A stretch of DNA of 64,000 bases, taken from the NCBI RefSeq assembly GCF_007655135.1, contig NC_045131.1, forward strand, positions 1,798,001 to 1,862,000, written 5' to 3'. Shown piece after piece: positions 11,515-23,597 of the stretch. Made by a program: the position numbers and the translations under genes. The DNA is from Punica granatum. Lineage: Eukaryota > Streptophyta > Magnoliopsida > Myrtales > Lythraceae. The notes under the pieces were generated by a model. It was not told the DNA's origin. It did no database searches and saw only the letters and a program-made list of their open reading frames with translations. Each line of letters begins with the position of its first letter. Position 1 is the stretch's first letter.

Positions 11515-13673
11515 TCACACCGAAGATCGCCATATTCGCCCCTCGAATGAAATTATGATGACTGATACATCGTCGTGGTACCTTCTCCGGTCGCCTTGAG
11601 GGATATCGAGCAGCTCGTGGAAGTCTATACCTGCATGACAAGAACAATATGAGCATTATTATATGTATGACTCGTTATTCATCTACATCATACTTATTCT
11701 GATTGCTTCACAATAGAAATATGTTCTTACCAGCCTTCTTCGCTGCTCGGAAGAGAACTGCCTCGATGAGATGCTGTGCCGGATCGCCCTCTGGAAATGA
11801 GTCTAGGAACGACTCAACTGCTGAGACGGCTTCCTGGTTGGTGAAGTATTGGTTTAGTCCATCTGACGAAAGGATCAAGAACTTGTCAGCAGGGCTGAGC
11901 CGACGGTGGCACAGGGACGGGAAGCAGGTGATGTACGGCGAGGTCCCTATGTAATTGATCCGGAACATCTCTAGAAGTGCATCATTCCATTTTGGCTGCA
12001 TAATAACAATATGCAAATCAATCAGAAAAGTATCCTATTTGTTACCATAAAGTTTGGCATTTCAGAAAAGCACACTGAAACGATTGCCAACACGAGGAAC
12101 ACGAAGCTGATTGATCAGCAGATTAAGATTTCCAGTAATCTGATATTCGCAGCTACCTGTTTTAGAAAGCCGGCGCCGAAAGCACGAGTGACCTTCAAGT
12201 AACCCTTCACCCGATCATTGACTACCGCTGAAGCATCGTTTGGGTGTGCCTTCCTAATCCTCTGAACCTCCTGAGGACATTATTCACCGACAAATTGTAT
12301 TAGTGTAAACATCAAATCATGGCGTGGAAGAACTTCCCCAGAGTTTTTCAGTTATCATCTCTTCTGGCATAACATGAAACCTGGAACCGGAACCATTAAT
12401 TTGGGCGACCGCAGCGTTGTACCTCTCTGATATATGTGCTGTGATCTCTGGTGAGTTGGAGGGAAGTTAGAGTCGGCAACACATCGAAGTCGTCTTCATC
12501 ACCATAAATCGGGCCAGTGTCAGGCTCAGGCTCGGGTTTCCGGGCTAAGATTGCTCGACTGTCCCCAACGTTCATCAGGTAAACATCTTCACCCTTCATC
12601 AGCATCACCAGGACACAAGATCCCATCAGAGCCAATTCGGGATTCTTCGTCACCATCTGATCGGCCGCCTCTAGGAAGGCCTCCTCGGTCTTCCTAAGGG
12701 CCATCGAAAGCGCCTTGAGAACACCCAAATGATCGACCCCGCGATCACCATCACGTCCTCCTTCCATGGGTTGATTGTTCCCCAGTAGCCCCTTGAGCTC
12801 CTCGTGGACAGTTGAATAGAGGTTAGAGATCAAGAAATCTGGAGCATCGGGCCCGTTGAACCCGTCATAGATCCCCACGAAGACCCAACTGCTGTCCTCC
12901 GAGATCACGACGTGCATCCTGTCCTCCCCTGCTCTCCCCTGCGCCCATTGGAGGCCATCAGCAACCTGAACAGAACCCACCGGAAATTCCCCGCTTTCGA
13001 AGCCTCCATCCCGGGATTCACTCTTCTTGCCAGGGCCTGGTTCTCTACTCCCACCACGGGCTAAAGTCCTCCGGATCGCCCTCCGGAAGAACCTGGCGAG
13101 GTTCCGCCTCTTCCGCCTCTGTGGGGTCATGACCTCATAGACTCCATGGGAGAGGCTCCTGTCGAGCATTACCTGATCGGGCACAGGCCTGTCAATAGAA
13201 CCCGAGTAGATAACCCGCTCAATCGGTCCTGAGATGAACCCACGCTCGCCAGGGCTCGAGCTGGAGCCGGAATTGCGGGGTACAGGTTCAAGAGGGACGG
13301 AGAAGAACATGCTGGAGCTCTCGAAAGCAGAGGGGGCCTTATCGAAGGCGGCACTATAGGAGCTGTAGGAGTCGGTGAGGGAGGTGGAGAGGGGAGTGGA
13401 GGTGTTGGCGCTGATGGAGGCGCCGGAGATGGAGCTGAACGTCGTGGTGGACATCTGAGCAGAGGAAGACAAGGAGGAGGAGGAGGAGGGCTCCACAAGC
13501 CGGGGCTGATGGTCGGAGCGGATATAGCAGAAGGAATGGCCGTGGCCGAGGCCGAGGCCAAAACCGTTGGGGGGCGGGATCAAGATGACATCAGGGTGGC
13601 GGCGGGAGATCTCCCCGACGGCCTTGGAGCAGCAGTTGGCCAGGCCCAGATGCTTTGTTATGCCGTTTCCCAT
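11515..13673 (-). CDS. Protein phosphatase 2C, POLTERGEIST-like (PLL) clade
   Basis: Four exons on the minus strand join in phase: 13673-12423, 12270-12157, 11995-11731 and 11630-11515, giving 581 residues. The protein starts [17 protein letters not shown]: Gly2 and Cys14/Cys15 suggest myristoylation and palmitoylation, as known for POL and PLL1 at the plasma membrane. A Ser-rich regulatory half follows, with [12 protein letters not shown] and [19 protein letters not shown], typical of the PLL4/PLL5 (PP2C 23 and PP2C 4) group. The catalytic domain spans about residues 250-575, with [47 protein letters not shown] and YHDDVSV supplying the metal-binding aspartates. It ends GRIWRSSV, usual for the clade. 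The start is the first ATG whose product begins with the acylation motif; the open frame upstream is CT-repeat leader. Known PLL members act in meristem and leaf development; the role here is inferred. Confidence 0.94.
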
Positions 13674-13783
13674 AATACCAAGTTTTCTTTTTTTTGTTTC
13701 TGGGAGCTTTCTCTCTCTCTCTCTCGAAGTCCTTATGAACTGGGAATTCTCATGTCTGAATTGATGCGATGAGTGGACTGGGA

Positions 13784-13809
13784 GAAGAAGAAGAAGAGGA
13801 AGAGGAAGA

Positions 13810-13840
<31 letters not shown>
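13784..13840. repeat. GA-rich microsatellite upstream of the PP2C gene
   Basis: GAAGAA/GAGGAA units followed by about 15 GA units. On the gene strand this is a CT-rich stretch 110-170 bases before the start codon, in the leader or core promoter. Confidence 0.85.
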
Positions 13841-13843
<3 letters not shown>

Positions 13844-14520
13844 TTGACTTTTGTAAGTGGGATTTTGTTGTTTTATTTTTTATTTTAAATTTTTTTTGGG
13901 GTGGGTGTTGTAAAGGAAGGAAAGGTGGGGGAATATATGCGGGAGTTGACTCTGAGATGTTGTGTGGGGCAAAAATAAGAAAATATACAAAAGCATTTTT
14001 TTTTTGGCATAACTTATTGGTTAAATTGTGCCAAGATAAGCCATAGAATCGAAAGGTCAAAAGGTTCGAGATCCTTTTTCTCTACAAATTACACGAATAT
14101 GTAATTCCACAAGTATACCACGGTGCTTTCATTGAGTGAATTTTATAATAATGTAAAAATGAGAAGCTAATTGGAAGTACCTTATAATTATGATCCAGGT
14201 TAAGATGATATTTACCAAATGATTTAAACATCTTGTGATTCCCCTATCCACCCTCGATAGGCATAGAGGAGTTCAAGTTCATCCATTTTCTTGAAGCCGT
14301 AAATTCGGATTTTAGATGCTATGAGAACGATATATGCGTGGTTACACTGCATAGAGTTGAAATATAAACACGAAAAACATCGAAAGCACATTTATGTCAT
14401 GAGCAATCACATCTTTCATATGCCAAAACAAACGAGTATGGCTCAGCCATGAGATATATGCACGTGTTTTTTGGAGACGAATCTCAAATATTATTATAAA
14501 TGTTAATATCAAATTTTCAT

Positions 14521-15110
14521 TGGGCTTATAAGGATTTGAATTCATTTCTACTTAAAAACTCAAGCTGATAAGTGATGATACCAAAGTCATATATTAATCC
14601 ATGTATTTTCCTTTGAGATTAATCCAATTTTACTCCTCAACACTCGCACTCACGTGCAACATTTAGTTTATTTTTGCCTACACGTTGTCACGTGTCCTTA
14701 AATACCCGTCCTCAATAATTGACCTTGAACCGGGCTCATCTTTCGTGCTGGGGTGAAGGATGGACTAATATGAGGCGCTCTTATGGTTGCTCTCAAACAT
14801 ACTGAGCTTGACGTGGTGTTGGTGTGCATGTGCGCGTGATCACGCATACGCATAACCTAGACTCTGATATCATATTAATTTTTCATTCGGCTCATACGGA
14901 CTTTGGCTTATTTTTACTTAGAAACTCAAGCTGATAAGTGATGATATTCAAGTCATACATTAACTAATGGATTTTTGTTGAGGATCCTAGATCCCCCGTG
15001 AAAAATATGAAGGAGTACCCATAGGTTCATATAAAGCTTGGGTACCATCACTTATCAGCTTGAACTTTTAAGTAGAAATATGCCAGAGCCCGTATGAGCC
15101 CACAAAAATT
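14521..15110. repeat. Three copies of a 75-base repeat, the third inverted
   Basis: Copies lie at about 14521-14600, 14885-14965 and, inverted, 15042-15110. All share the phrase CTCAAGCTGATAAGTGATGA (inverted: CATCACTTATCAGCTTGAAC) next to a TACTTA-AAACTC segment. The intervening segment includes CTAGACTCTGATATCATATT, a phrase common in plant retrotransposon remnants. Likely pieces of nested old elements. Confidence 0.6.
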
Positions 15111-15914
15111 CAATAGTTAAAGTCAAATTGAAGAATCTCTGACTATATATCATATGCAGATTTTGCTAACATGACTTCGTGTCATCATGATACGTTTAAT
15201 ACTTTCAGTTCGAGCGTTTAGTACTTAAATTCAAGTGTTTAGTATTTTTAGTAGTCGTGATTAGCATAAGTATTTTTTTACTTTTACTTACAATTTAAGT
15301 GTTTAGTATTAGGATTCAAGTGTTTAGTATTTTGTATAATCTATCACAAATAGCAAAAGTATTAAATAATTTAACTAAAATACTAAATATTTAAATTAAA
15401 GTACTAAACGTATCACGATAATACGGAATTATATTAAAATTTCGAATCAGATGCCCGTATACTGAGCTATCGAGGAAGTACATATCACTCCTACATGCAC
15501 GACAGAAGCATCTTATATTTGTTGCCTTTGGCATCTTTCTCTTTTTTATGCCTTTACCGGGAATCGGTTGTTTCCGGAACAAATATAACATTTGTGTAGA
15601 GCGAGGGGACCAAATTAAATCAAGAGACTTCATCTCACATATATGTGTATATACATATATGTAGTTTTCTCATTTGACGATTGTGCAAGTCCACTTTGCT
15701 CCACCCTCCATTCCAATATGATGCGATATGCTCCCTTGGGAAATTTCCCACCGTACACTTAACTCTGCTTTTCTCTAGTTAATCTTATGCACGGACGGAT
15801 TACACGCTGTCTACATGTGTTGACACATCTGATGAAACGCCCATATCTAAACAAATTTTATCTGTCGGACTAGTGATTCTGACGGCGCTTATAAATAATA
15901 GGAAAATAATATGA

Positions 15915-16266
15915 ATAATTGCGCTCTATAACTTAACATTTGAAGGAATTTTTAATTCTAGTTTAAACTTTATTTTTTACATGAAATATTTCAATGTTGA
16001 CGTGTTGATTTTATATCTATCTCGACGCTAATTTCTCGTTCAAAATTGACGGAATTGCACACTTGGCGCGTTAATTTTGCAACGTTGCTTACATATATTA
16101 CAAAATTAACGTGTCACGTGTGCAATTCTGTCAATTTTGGACGGGAAATTAGCGTCGAGATAGATGTAAAAACAACATGTCAATGTTGGGATATCTCAGA
16201 TAAAAAATTAAGTTTGGGTTAGAACTAAGAATTTATTCAAATGTTAGGTTATATGGTACAATTAAT
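15915..16266. mobile_element. Fold-back (long terminal inverted repeat) element
   Basis: Left arm about 15915-16085 and right arm about 16105-16266 are inverted copies, with the best stretch around CTATCTCGACGCTAATTTC and AATTGCACAC. The loop is about 20 bases. Non-coding. A transcript would form a nearly perfect long hairpin. Confidence 0.8.
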
Positions 16267-18708
16267 CCTAAATAATAAAAAGCTGAGGAAAAGATACATC
16301 CCATTTTAAAATTACACTCCTCAAGCGTATCATAATAAGTATTGCACATCTTCGTTTGATAATTAAGAGATTTTAAGTTTGATTTTCGTGATGAGACGAT
16401 CCGTAATTATTTATTAATTATTAAAATATAATTTTTATTTTATTATGTTATATTCATTGGCATCACTTATAACTGATAAAATTTAAAAAAAAACACACAC
16501 GCGCGCACATTTGTTTACATTCTATGATGAAGCATATAACATTATTCTTCCCAACTTGTTGAATGGAATTGCCAAGCCAAAATGGTTTCCTTTTCAGTAA
16601 AAGTCTAGTAAGGCGTACCATAGCCTGAGTTAACAAATCATATATAACTACTGCACAACAGAGTGGGGTTTGGGGTAAATTTACGAACTGCTTAAAATGC
16701 TTATGCTTATCGAGTTACTGGGCCAATGAGACCTATACCCTCGTTTTGAACCTGGCAAGGGTGGTCCTTATTCTTCGTCGCGATCCCCATTTTGTTATCT
16801 CCTCGTCACGTATTTTTCGGAGAACTCCTTTTGAGCTGAGTTCTTTGGATCTGCTATACAGTAATACTCATATTTTTCCTTCATTGCTACTGCTAATTGG
16901 GCTTTTCCCCCTCATTTTTCCACCAAGAAAAGGAGACCAGATTGAACCGACACATGTACGACCAATTACTTCCGTCATAAGAAGTGACAATTGAGTATGA
17001 TCTTAATATGCGTTTAATAACATAAATTAACTGTTGAATTTAAATTTTCAGTACTTAATCTGATTCGGCCTGTTTGTTTGATAAAAAAATGACTTAATGC
17101 TCTAAATCAAAAAGGTACTTGATTATTTATTTTTTGCTAAATCAGCATGGTCTTAGGTGAAGTCGTCGGTGACCCCACAGGCTGCAACTGACCTCGCCTG
17201 AGATGGTGAGGGCTGGCCAGTGGCGACGGAGCCCTACCACTCCGATTTTCGAAGAGAGAGAAGAAAATTCCGAGTAGAGATGGCCTAAGGCAGGGCCACC
17301 ACCATCCCCTTCCCTTCTCATATCTCGATCTTCTTCTCTTTTTTTTTTTTTCAAAAAAAAAGAAGAGTATAATTCAATTGCGACAAAAGTTAAAAAGAAT
17401 ATTTTGTAACCATCAATATAACTAGAATCTCAAATATTATTTAATATTTTTCCCACCAAACAAGATTAATTTAATCGAATACGGACTTATCTCATTTAGT
17501 ATTTAAAAATTTGTTTTAATTTTCAGCATTGGTTAAGTTCAGACACACGCAAGCTAATTATCATATTTTGCTACATGCATGTGACGGCGTGACGGCGTGA
17601 CATGTGGAGAGAGCGGAGGATTGGCGATTGCAAGGGAAGAGAGCGCCAAAGGGCAACGGGGATGGAACGAATCGAAATATATATATAAATGGAAACCGTT
17701 CAAGTTTGGAATACTTAATAATTTCCCAAGTCCGACAGCGACGAGGTCGAGCACTCCTATGTAATCACATAATCACATAAATTATAATGGTTATTGCCCA
17801 TTCACCCCGAAAATAATAATAATAAAAATAACAATTGTTATTGCCCCAAACAAAACAACTCCCGAATTCCCCGCTATTCTTGGAACTCTGTACTCTCCCC
17901 TCAATTTTCTCTCCTTGGCTCATATTAAAGCTTGGCAAATTTCTTCACACCGGTCGCCGATCATCAATGCATCAGCTCCTTCCACTCGAATATCCCTTCC
18001 CGAATTGTACATTGTCCTCGCTTCAACTCGAATTGCATAGCTAAGAGGTCCGCCAACGATCGTTTCTCGATTCGGTTTGCGTTTGATCCTTCGCTCTCTC
18101 TGCATCGCTTCTTCACGAGTGCAATCATTCCCACTTTTGATTTGGTTCCGGAGAAAGGAACCACGGAGATGAGAGGGATTCCCCTGTTTCTTCCTGATTT
18201 TTCCTCTGTTTTCATTTTCCTTCGCCTTGCTGAATTAAAAGCGAAAAAGAGCTTTCCTCCTGTTCCCTGCCTCTCTTCTAATATTCTGTTGATTGTTTGG
18301 AAATAGCCATGTTAGATTTACGCGTCGATGCTATCATCTTATTCTCTCCAATGTTCCATGGCTTCTCTTGATCGTGATATTCCTGCTCGATTGATTCAGA
18401 TTCTATTAATTCATTCCTGGACATGGATGTCCTGTCTTAAATTTCTATGTCGAGTACTAGCAACCCCTTGTCCGTTCATTCCACTCGTCACGTCTGTTTC
18501 CCTCAGGCGTATTTCTATATCATGATGCTTTAAGTAATGTGTATTAATCTTTTCTACCGGCTTAAGATACTGCCATCCAATGCATCAGAAGCGTTTTAAC
18601 AATGCAAAGATTGAAAACATAACTCGATGTGAACTTGGAACGTTGTCAGGTACATGATCTGACAGACTATTTTGATTTATCGGCTTAGGTAAGTCTTTTC
18701 TACTGCTG

Positions 18709-21417
18709 ATGAAGAAGCATGTGCGAAATAGATGCTCAACAATTCATCTCGAGAACAATCACCCGGGATGCATGTGGGGCATTCTTCACATTCTCAAATA
18801 CCATCATTGGCACCATGTCAAGAAACGGCTCCCATACAGAAGGCATGGACGTGGAAGAAACTCTGCCGGTATCCATATGCACTCTTTAAACACCTTTTGC
18901 ATTCGTCGACTGATGAAACTTTTTATCGCGCAAGTACAGTGCAAGGGCTTGTTTAGCCAGTTTATGTTCATAGTATGACCAAAAAAAAAATGATAAATGA
19001 AAAGCCTGTTGATAACGTTCTTTGGAAATTCCTCAGCAGTACGAAAGCCTGGAAACAGCAATCAGGCCAGAAATTCCGATGGATCGCGGGAAGAATATGA
19101 CACTGCTCAGGAAGAAAATTCCCCGGTAAGTTTGTGTTCCTCCCCGATCAGGTTTACAGAATTTCAACTGCGGGGAATTGATGACATTGACCTTTCACTT
19201 GCTATGACTGAATCGACAATCCGCACTTTTGGAACTTGGCAGGTCCGTGAGAAGAAAACGAAGTTTGTTTCCACGAACATGAATTCTGTAAAAGCTCGAT
19301 TGAAGGCATTTATTGCCGAAGAGAGGTCCAGGAGGAAAGGGCAGCATCACCGGAGTTCAACTTCCCCTGCTCACTTACAGTCAGTTCCCGCGGATTCGTC
19401 TCATCAGTCCAAATCGGAGGAAAAGAAATCTCATGATCAGACACAACTAAACGATGGAATAAGTCGAAGGATTCTTCACCAGAAAAGCGGAAGCTTCAGT
19501 GCTCCCCCTTACAAACCGAGTGCAAATTACAGAGTTGAAGATCACTCGGAGAGTTCAAATCGGCAGAACTTGCAGCAGGAAGGACTCTCAATAGATGTGC
19601 CCGTTTTCGCGGCTAAGGACTTTTCAGATACTCCTGGTTTAGCCAAAATAAATGAGGAATTATTACAGAAAATCTTGCACGACAAGAGGAAATTTTTGCC
19701 CCAGAGGTTCCACAGTCAAAAGCATTTCAGTACTAAGATTGGTCTACAAAGATCCGGGACTTTCCACGCACATGATTCATCGGGAGCTTCCAGGGCCAGC
19801 AATCTCCAGAGCATAGAGGACAATGCAAAAACCAATAAGGGGCCGGGCTCAGAAGATGTCCAGGATCATGAAGAGAGAGATGGTAACTCTAATATTACGT
19901 TTACCCCGGTCCACCTTCCACAATTGGAGGACCAAAGCGAAAACCCGGTGGCGACCAAACAGTTCAGGGATATGAAACAGAAGATAAAGCACATGATAAG
20001 AACGAACCAGAAGGAGAAGCAAAGGATCGTGATGGACGGGGTCCTCGATAAGATCCCCTTCGATCAGGGGCTTTCTAAGGAGAAAAAGGAGGAACTCATT
20101 CAGAAGTGGAGGGACTGCGTGATCAACAAAGATTACCACAAGATCTCTCGAAGCAAAGAAAACTACGAGCATAGGAGGCGGCACTTCAAGAGGACATCAT
20201 CCTTGGACAACTCGATGGATAAGTACAGTCGGCTGTTCGAGACGAGTTTCAACAGGGAATCAAAAAACCACATATCAGAGAGGTTGAAGGTAGGGGAGCC
20301 AGAGGAGGCAGGTTCACAAGTTGAAAGAGAGAAGAAGTTGCTCGGCAGGATTCTTTCTCTGCCTGAACTCAAATCATATTCTTTCCCAAGTGAGGATTCC
20401 TCTTCAGATGCTGCTGCCTTGGAGGCTCCGAACAGGGCCGACTTGAGCAGAACCTCCAGCAGGGGAAGTAGCTTCGACAGTAGAAACTCCGAAGATCTAC
20501 AGAACCAGTTAGATGAATATTTGGAAGGTGATCAAACCCGGGAGAAGAACGCCAGGAATGCCGAATCAGCAGCTGTTGTGAATTCCAGGGAGCTGGCAGA
20601 GATCGGCCCACCAAGTATTCATTCGGAGCGTGAGGCGGACATCGATCCCACAGCAAAGTCCTCTGCAGGAGCTGTGGGGCCAAGTCCTGTCCAAAAACTC
20701 GAAGTCGATTCTCAGGAGGTCACACCCTACTCACAATTACAAGACCTGCAAAGACCAGAGCTCGACACACTAGATTCTTCACCTATCGAGCAGCAAGATG
20801 ATCCCAGCATTGACGAACCACTTGAGCCTGACCTCGAAACCGACCTTGAAGACACTGAACTCCATGAAGATGAACCACTGGAAGACTTCCTACGAATCCA
20901 AGTCAATGTAAAAGACATAGAACTGTTCAACTACGTGAGGGATGTCCTGGAGCTGTCGGGATTGAACGGGCCCGAGGCACTGGAGGTGTGGCACTCTGAA
21001 GACCAGCCCCTAGATCCCTCAGTGCTTGAGGAAATTGAGGGATGCCCGCTCATGGACCTGGAATGTTCAGGGAACGAAGAGAGCGAGGACTGTGATCACC
21101 TGATGCTGTTTGATATGATCAACGAGGTCCTTGTTGATATCTACCAGCAATCGGTCAGCTATTGGCCAATGCCACTGTCCAGGCATTGTCACATTCATCG
21201 GATGCCAGTGGGTCCTCATCTTCTCAAGGAGGTGTGGACTAATATTGGCACCTACTTGGCCTACCGGCCTGAGCTCGACCTGACACTAGACCATGCCTTT
21301 AGCTGGGACCTAGAGAAGCACGGTGGTTGGATGAATCTCCAGTTCGAGAGCGAGTGCACTGGGATAGAACTCGAGGACTTGATCTTTGATGATCTTTTGG
21401 AGGAACTAATCTTGTAA
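18709..21417 (+). CDS. TRM32-like protein with C-terminal DUF4378
   Basis: Two coding exons: 18709-18868 and 19037 (or 19040)-21417, in phase, giving 846 residues. The first exon encodes the conserved N-terminus MKKHVRNRCSTIHLENNHPG followed by CMWGILHILKYHHWHHVKK, typical of the TRM32 branch of the TON1-recruiting-motif family. The middle is Ser- and charge-rich, with an RLKAFIAEERSRRKG block and a KEKQRIVMDGVLDKIPF block. The C-terminal 200 residues (IELFNYVRDVLELSG, CDHLMLFDMINEVL, WTNIGTYLAYRPELD, ELEDLIFDDLLEEL) form DUF4378. Family members associate with the cortical microtubule/TTP machinery; TRM32 itself is poorly characterised, so the role is inferred. The acceptor is a NAGNAG tandem. 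A 117-base in-frame segment, 19126-19242, has ideal splice signals and may be an intron; if removed the protein is 807 residues. Confidence 0.85.
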
Positions 21418-22506
21418 CTTTCAGTTTTGTATCTTCATTTTTCTCTTTTATGTAGACACATCGAAGATAAACACTACTCATAGAGAATACTTTGTGTACA
21501 GAATCATGTGCATCAACGGTGAATGTACATATGGCGCAAAAAAGAAACGAGGAATTATCAGAAATTTGTCCTGTCCAGTTATTGTGATGTTCCTGGCCGT
21601 TTACAGAAAACCATGTAGCACAATGTTGCTGATTAGCTGAGTCCATCATATTGATGATTCATATCATACAATTTTCGATACTCTTATGAAATCATAAGGG
21701 AAGGTGAATAATGATGCTGCCAAAATAACAAAATATGAATTGCGGTGCGTATATCAACGTAGAAGGAAACATGGTTCCTTGCCATAAGAGTACTGTCTGG
21801 GCAATTATACCTTCTGAGCATATAAAGAGCCGACTTCTGCGGATTTTTCAAGGGGGCCATGGAAATGCTCTCAACCTCTTCCCTCCTTGATCTCTAGGCA
21901 GAAACCTCTTTGAGTTTAATGGAGCTTTTTCTTTGTTTGGAGCGCAAGGTAATTTCTCCATTTCAGCATGATTCATGAAGTTGCCTTCCGAAGTGGTCCC
22001 GGCCTAGAATTCAAGAGGAGAAACTATGAGATTGGATAAAGCAAACACATGGAGAAAGAATGATATGGAGCCAAAAACTGAGGGGACGCCCTCGATTTCG
22101 GCCTAGTGACAACCAATGTAGGATCACAGTAATCCGTGCTTGTGATTGACCAGGTCTAAAGGAATCTTATAAACACTCGCAAGGCAATGGCATCAGCAAC
22201 ACGACTCTGGATCAACAGTTATTACACTTATGCTTTTGGCTAGGAAAATAAACACTCCTATTATGTCTCATTGGAAGGGTGATTGAGTCAAATTTCTAAG
22301 ATATAGAAGATCAATCTCTTTGCCACTGTCGGACAAAGACCTTATTAATATAAAATCTATAATTAGAATTCCACAAAGAGAATGGACACATGATCATCAA
22401 ACAGAAGAGGCCTGCAAATTAACAATCAAAGTGGCTGAACCAGATGCAGGGTACCAGAAAATTTGAGATGTGCTATAGTGTAGATAGGGAGATTGCTTAC
22501 TGTCCT
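21418..22506. other. Convergent intergenic region
   Basis: Between the TRM32-like stop and the AS1 stop, two convergent genes. It holds both 3' untranslated regions. No conserved frame, no clear repeat. Confidence 0.6.
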
Positions 22507-23571
22507 CTAGGTTTCTGCAGGCCCGGATCGGGCCCCCATCTGCTCCACTAACTTATAGAGCTGCTGGTGTTTCATGGCCCACTGGTCTGCAAGCTTCATC
22601 TCCTTGGTTTCTGCATCACTCCTAAGCCCTGCTAACTGTTCCCGATGCTCCTCTTCGATTCTCTCCAATGTAGCCTTCTGCTCTTCCCTGAGAGCATTGA
22701 TTTTTGACTCTATCTCCTCCATTTTCTCCTTCCGACGGGTCCCCTTCTCGGACTCTAGCTGCAATTCCAATCGCTTTAACCTCCACGCGGCTTCCTTCTT
22801 GTGGGCCACCCAGGCCCGGTGCCCTTCTTCCAGCTCCCTGCAGCACTCCACAAGCTCGGATAGGACCATCGCCTCTGCAGGAGCAGGGCCTGGCCCATGA
22901 GTTGGTAAACTGCCCAGAGAGAATGAGGTAGCCTCAAGACCTCTCTCAGGCTGGAGCCACGGGACAGGTGGAGAGGTTGAAACTGTAGAGGGCGAGAGAC
23001 TTAAGGTGACAGATGGGGAAGGAGGCCGCAGAGTGGCGGTCCCATTAGAAGTAGAAAGCCATGGAGGCAGCAAAGAGGGCGAAACAGTGGGTGTATCAGC
23101 ATGAAGGAACCCATTGTTGGAACCAGTAATGAGAAAGGCAGGTGCAGCTCGCTCCTTCACGATCTTCTCTGCAAAGGTCTCCAGAATCTGATCATACTTG
23201 CCTTCCTCAATCGGGTGCACTGTCCTATTGTTCTCCTTCTGTTCTCTCTGTTGCTTCTCCTTGAACACCTCCCACCACTTACCCAGCCTCTTGGCCGTTC
23301 GACCAGGGATTTCGGCTGCAATCTTCTTCCATTTGTTGCCGTGCTTTGCCTGGAGCTGAATCACAAGCCTCTGCTCCTCCTCAGTAAGAGAACCTTTCTT
23401 GATCCCGGGCTTCAGGTAGTTCTTCCACCGCTCTAAGCATGACTTGGCATCCCTATTGAGAGGGGTGTTCATTCGCTGGGAAACAAGGTGCCACTCCCTT
23501 GGCCCATATTGTTTCACGTAAGCACGTAACAAAGCGTCTTCTTCAGCTCTCCAGCGTTGCCTCTCCTTCAT
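22507..23571 (-). CDS. AS1: ASYMMETRIC LEAVES1 / ROUGH SHEATH2 / PHANTASTICA MYB repressor
   Basis: A single-exon coding region of 354 residues, the usual length. Residues about 5-53 and 58-104 are the two MYB repeats ([20 protein letters not shown] and [20 protein letters not shown]), with the family-specific [15 protein letters not shown] after the second repeat. A Ser/Pro-rich linker follows, then a C-terminal coiled coil at about 265-330 rich in Glu/Lys. AS1 proteins work with AS2 to keep KNOX genes silent in leaf primordia and so set leaf polarity; this is known of the family, not seen here. The start is the first ATG giving the MYB repeat. Two small upstream ORFs lie in the leader at 23609-23620 and 23568-23597. 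The family typically has a leader intron, and an acceptor-like site (TTTTTTCGGGCAG) sits just upstream. Confidence 0.96.
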   Translation of the reverse strand: MKERQRWRAEEDALLRAYVKQYGPREWHLVSQRMNTPLNRDAKSCLERWKNYLKPGIKKGSLTEEEQRLVIQLQAKHGNKWKKIAAEIPGRTAKRLGKWWEVFKEKQQREQKENNRTVHPIEEGKYDQILETFAEKIVKERAAPAFLITGSNNGFLHADTPTVSPSLLPPWLSTSNGTATLRPPSPSVTLSLSPSTVSTSPPVPWLQPERGLEATSFSLGSLPTHGPGPAPAEAMVLSELVECCRELEEGHRAWVAHKKEAAWRLKRLELQLESEKGTRRKEKMEEIESKINALREEQKATLERIEEEHREQLAGLRSDAETKEMKLADQWAMKHQQLYKLVEQMGARSGPAET

Positions 23572-23597
23572 CTCCTGGTGCTGACACCACCTTCCAT
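23568..23597 (-). other. Upstream ORF overlapping the AS1 start codon
   Basis: A 9-residue ORF (MEGGVSTRR) starts at 23597 and its TGA overlaps the AS1 ATG in the sequence ATGA. A second minimal ORF, Met-Arg-Ile-stop, lies at 23609-23620. Both would be in the leader if the splice acceptor is upstream of 23620. Confidence 0.5.

Larger units (their letters stand above)
13674..18708. other. Long spacer with repeats and a fold-back element
   Basis: The first 200 bases are the CT-rich leader and promoter of the PP2C, with a GA microsatellite at about 13784-13840. Further on lie a three-copy dispersed repeat (14521-15110), a fold-back element (15915-16266), a probable degenerate MITE with a GC-rich centre (about 17030-17560), and from about 17850 the likely promoter and non-coding leader of the TRM32-like gene. 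No coding region is supported. Confidence 0.6.

Noticed and set aside
12396..14060. Long minus-strand frame extending the PP2C upstream to 14060
   Set aside because: The extra 129 residues are translated CT repeat and homopolymer sequence; the acylation motif MGNG at 13673 is the true start. Its low end runs into an intron.
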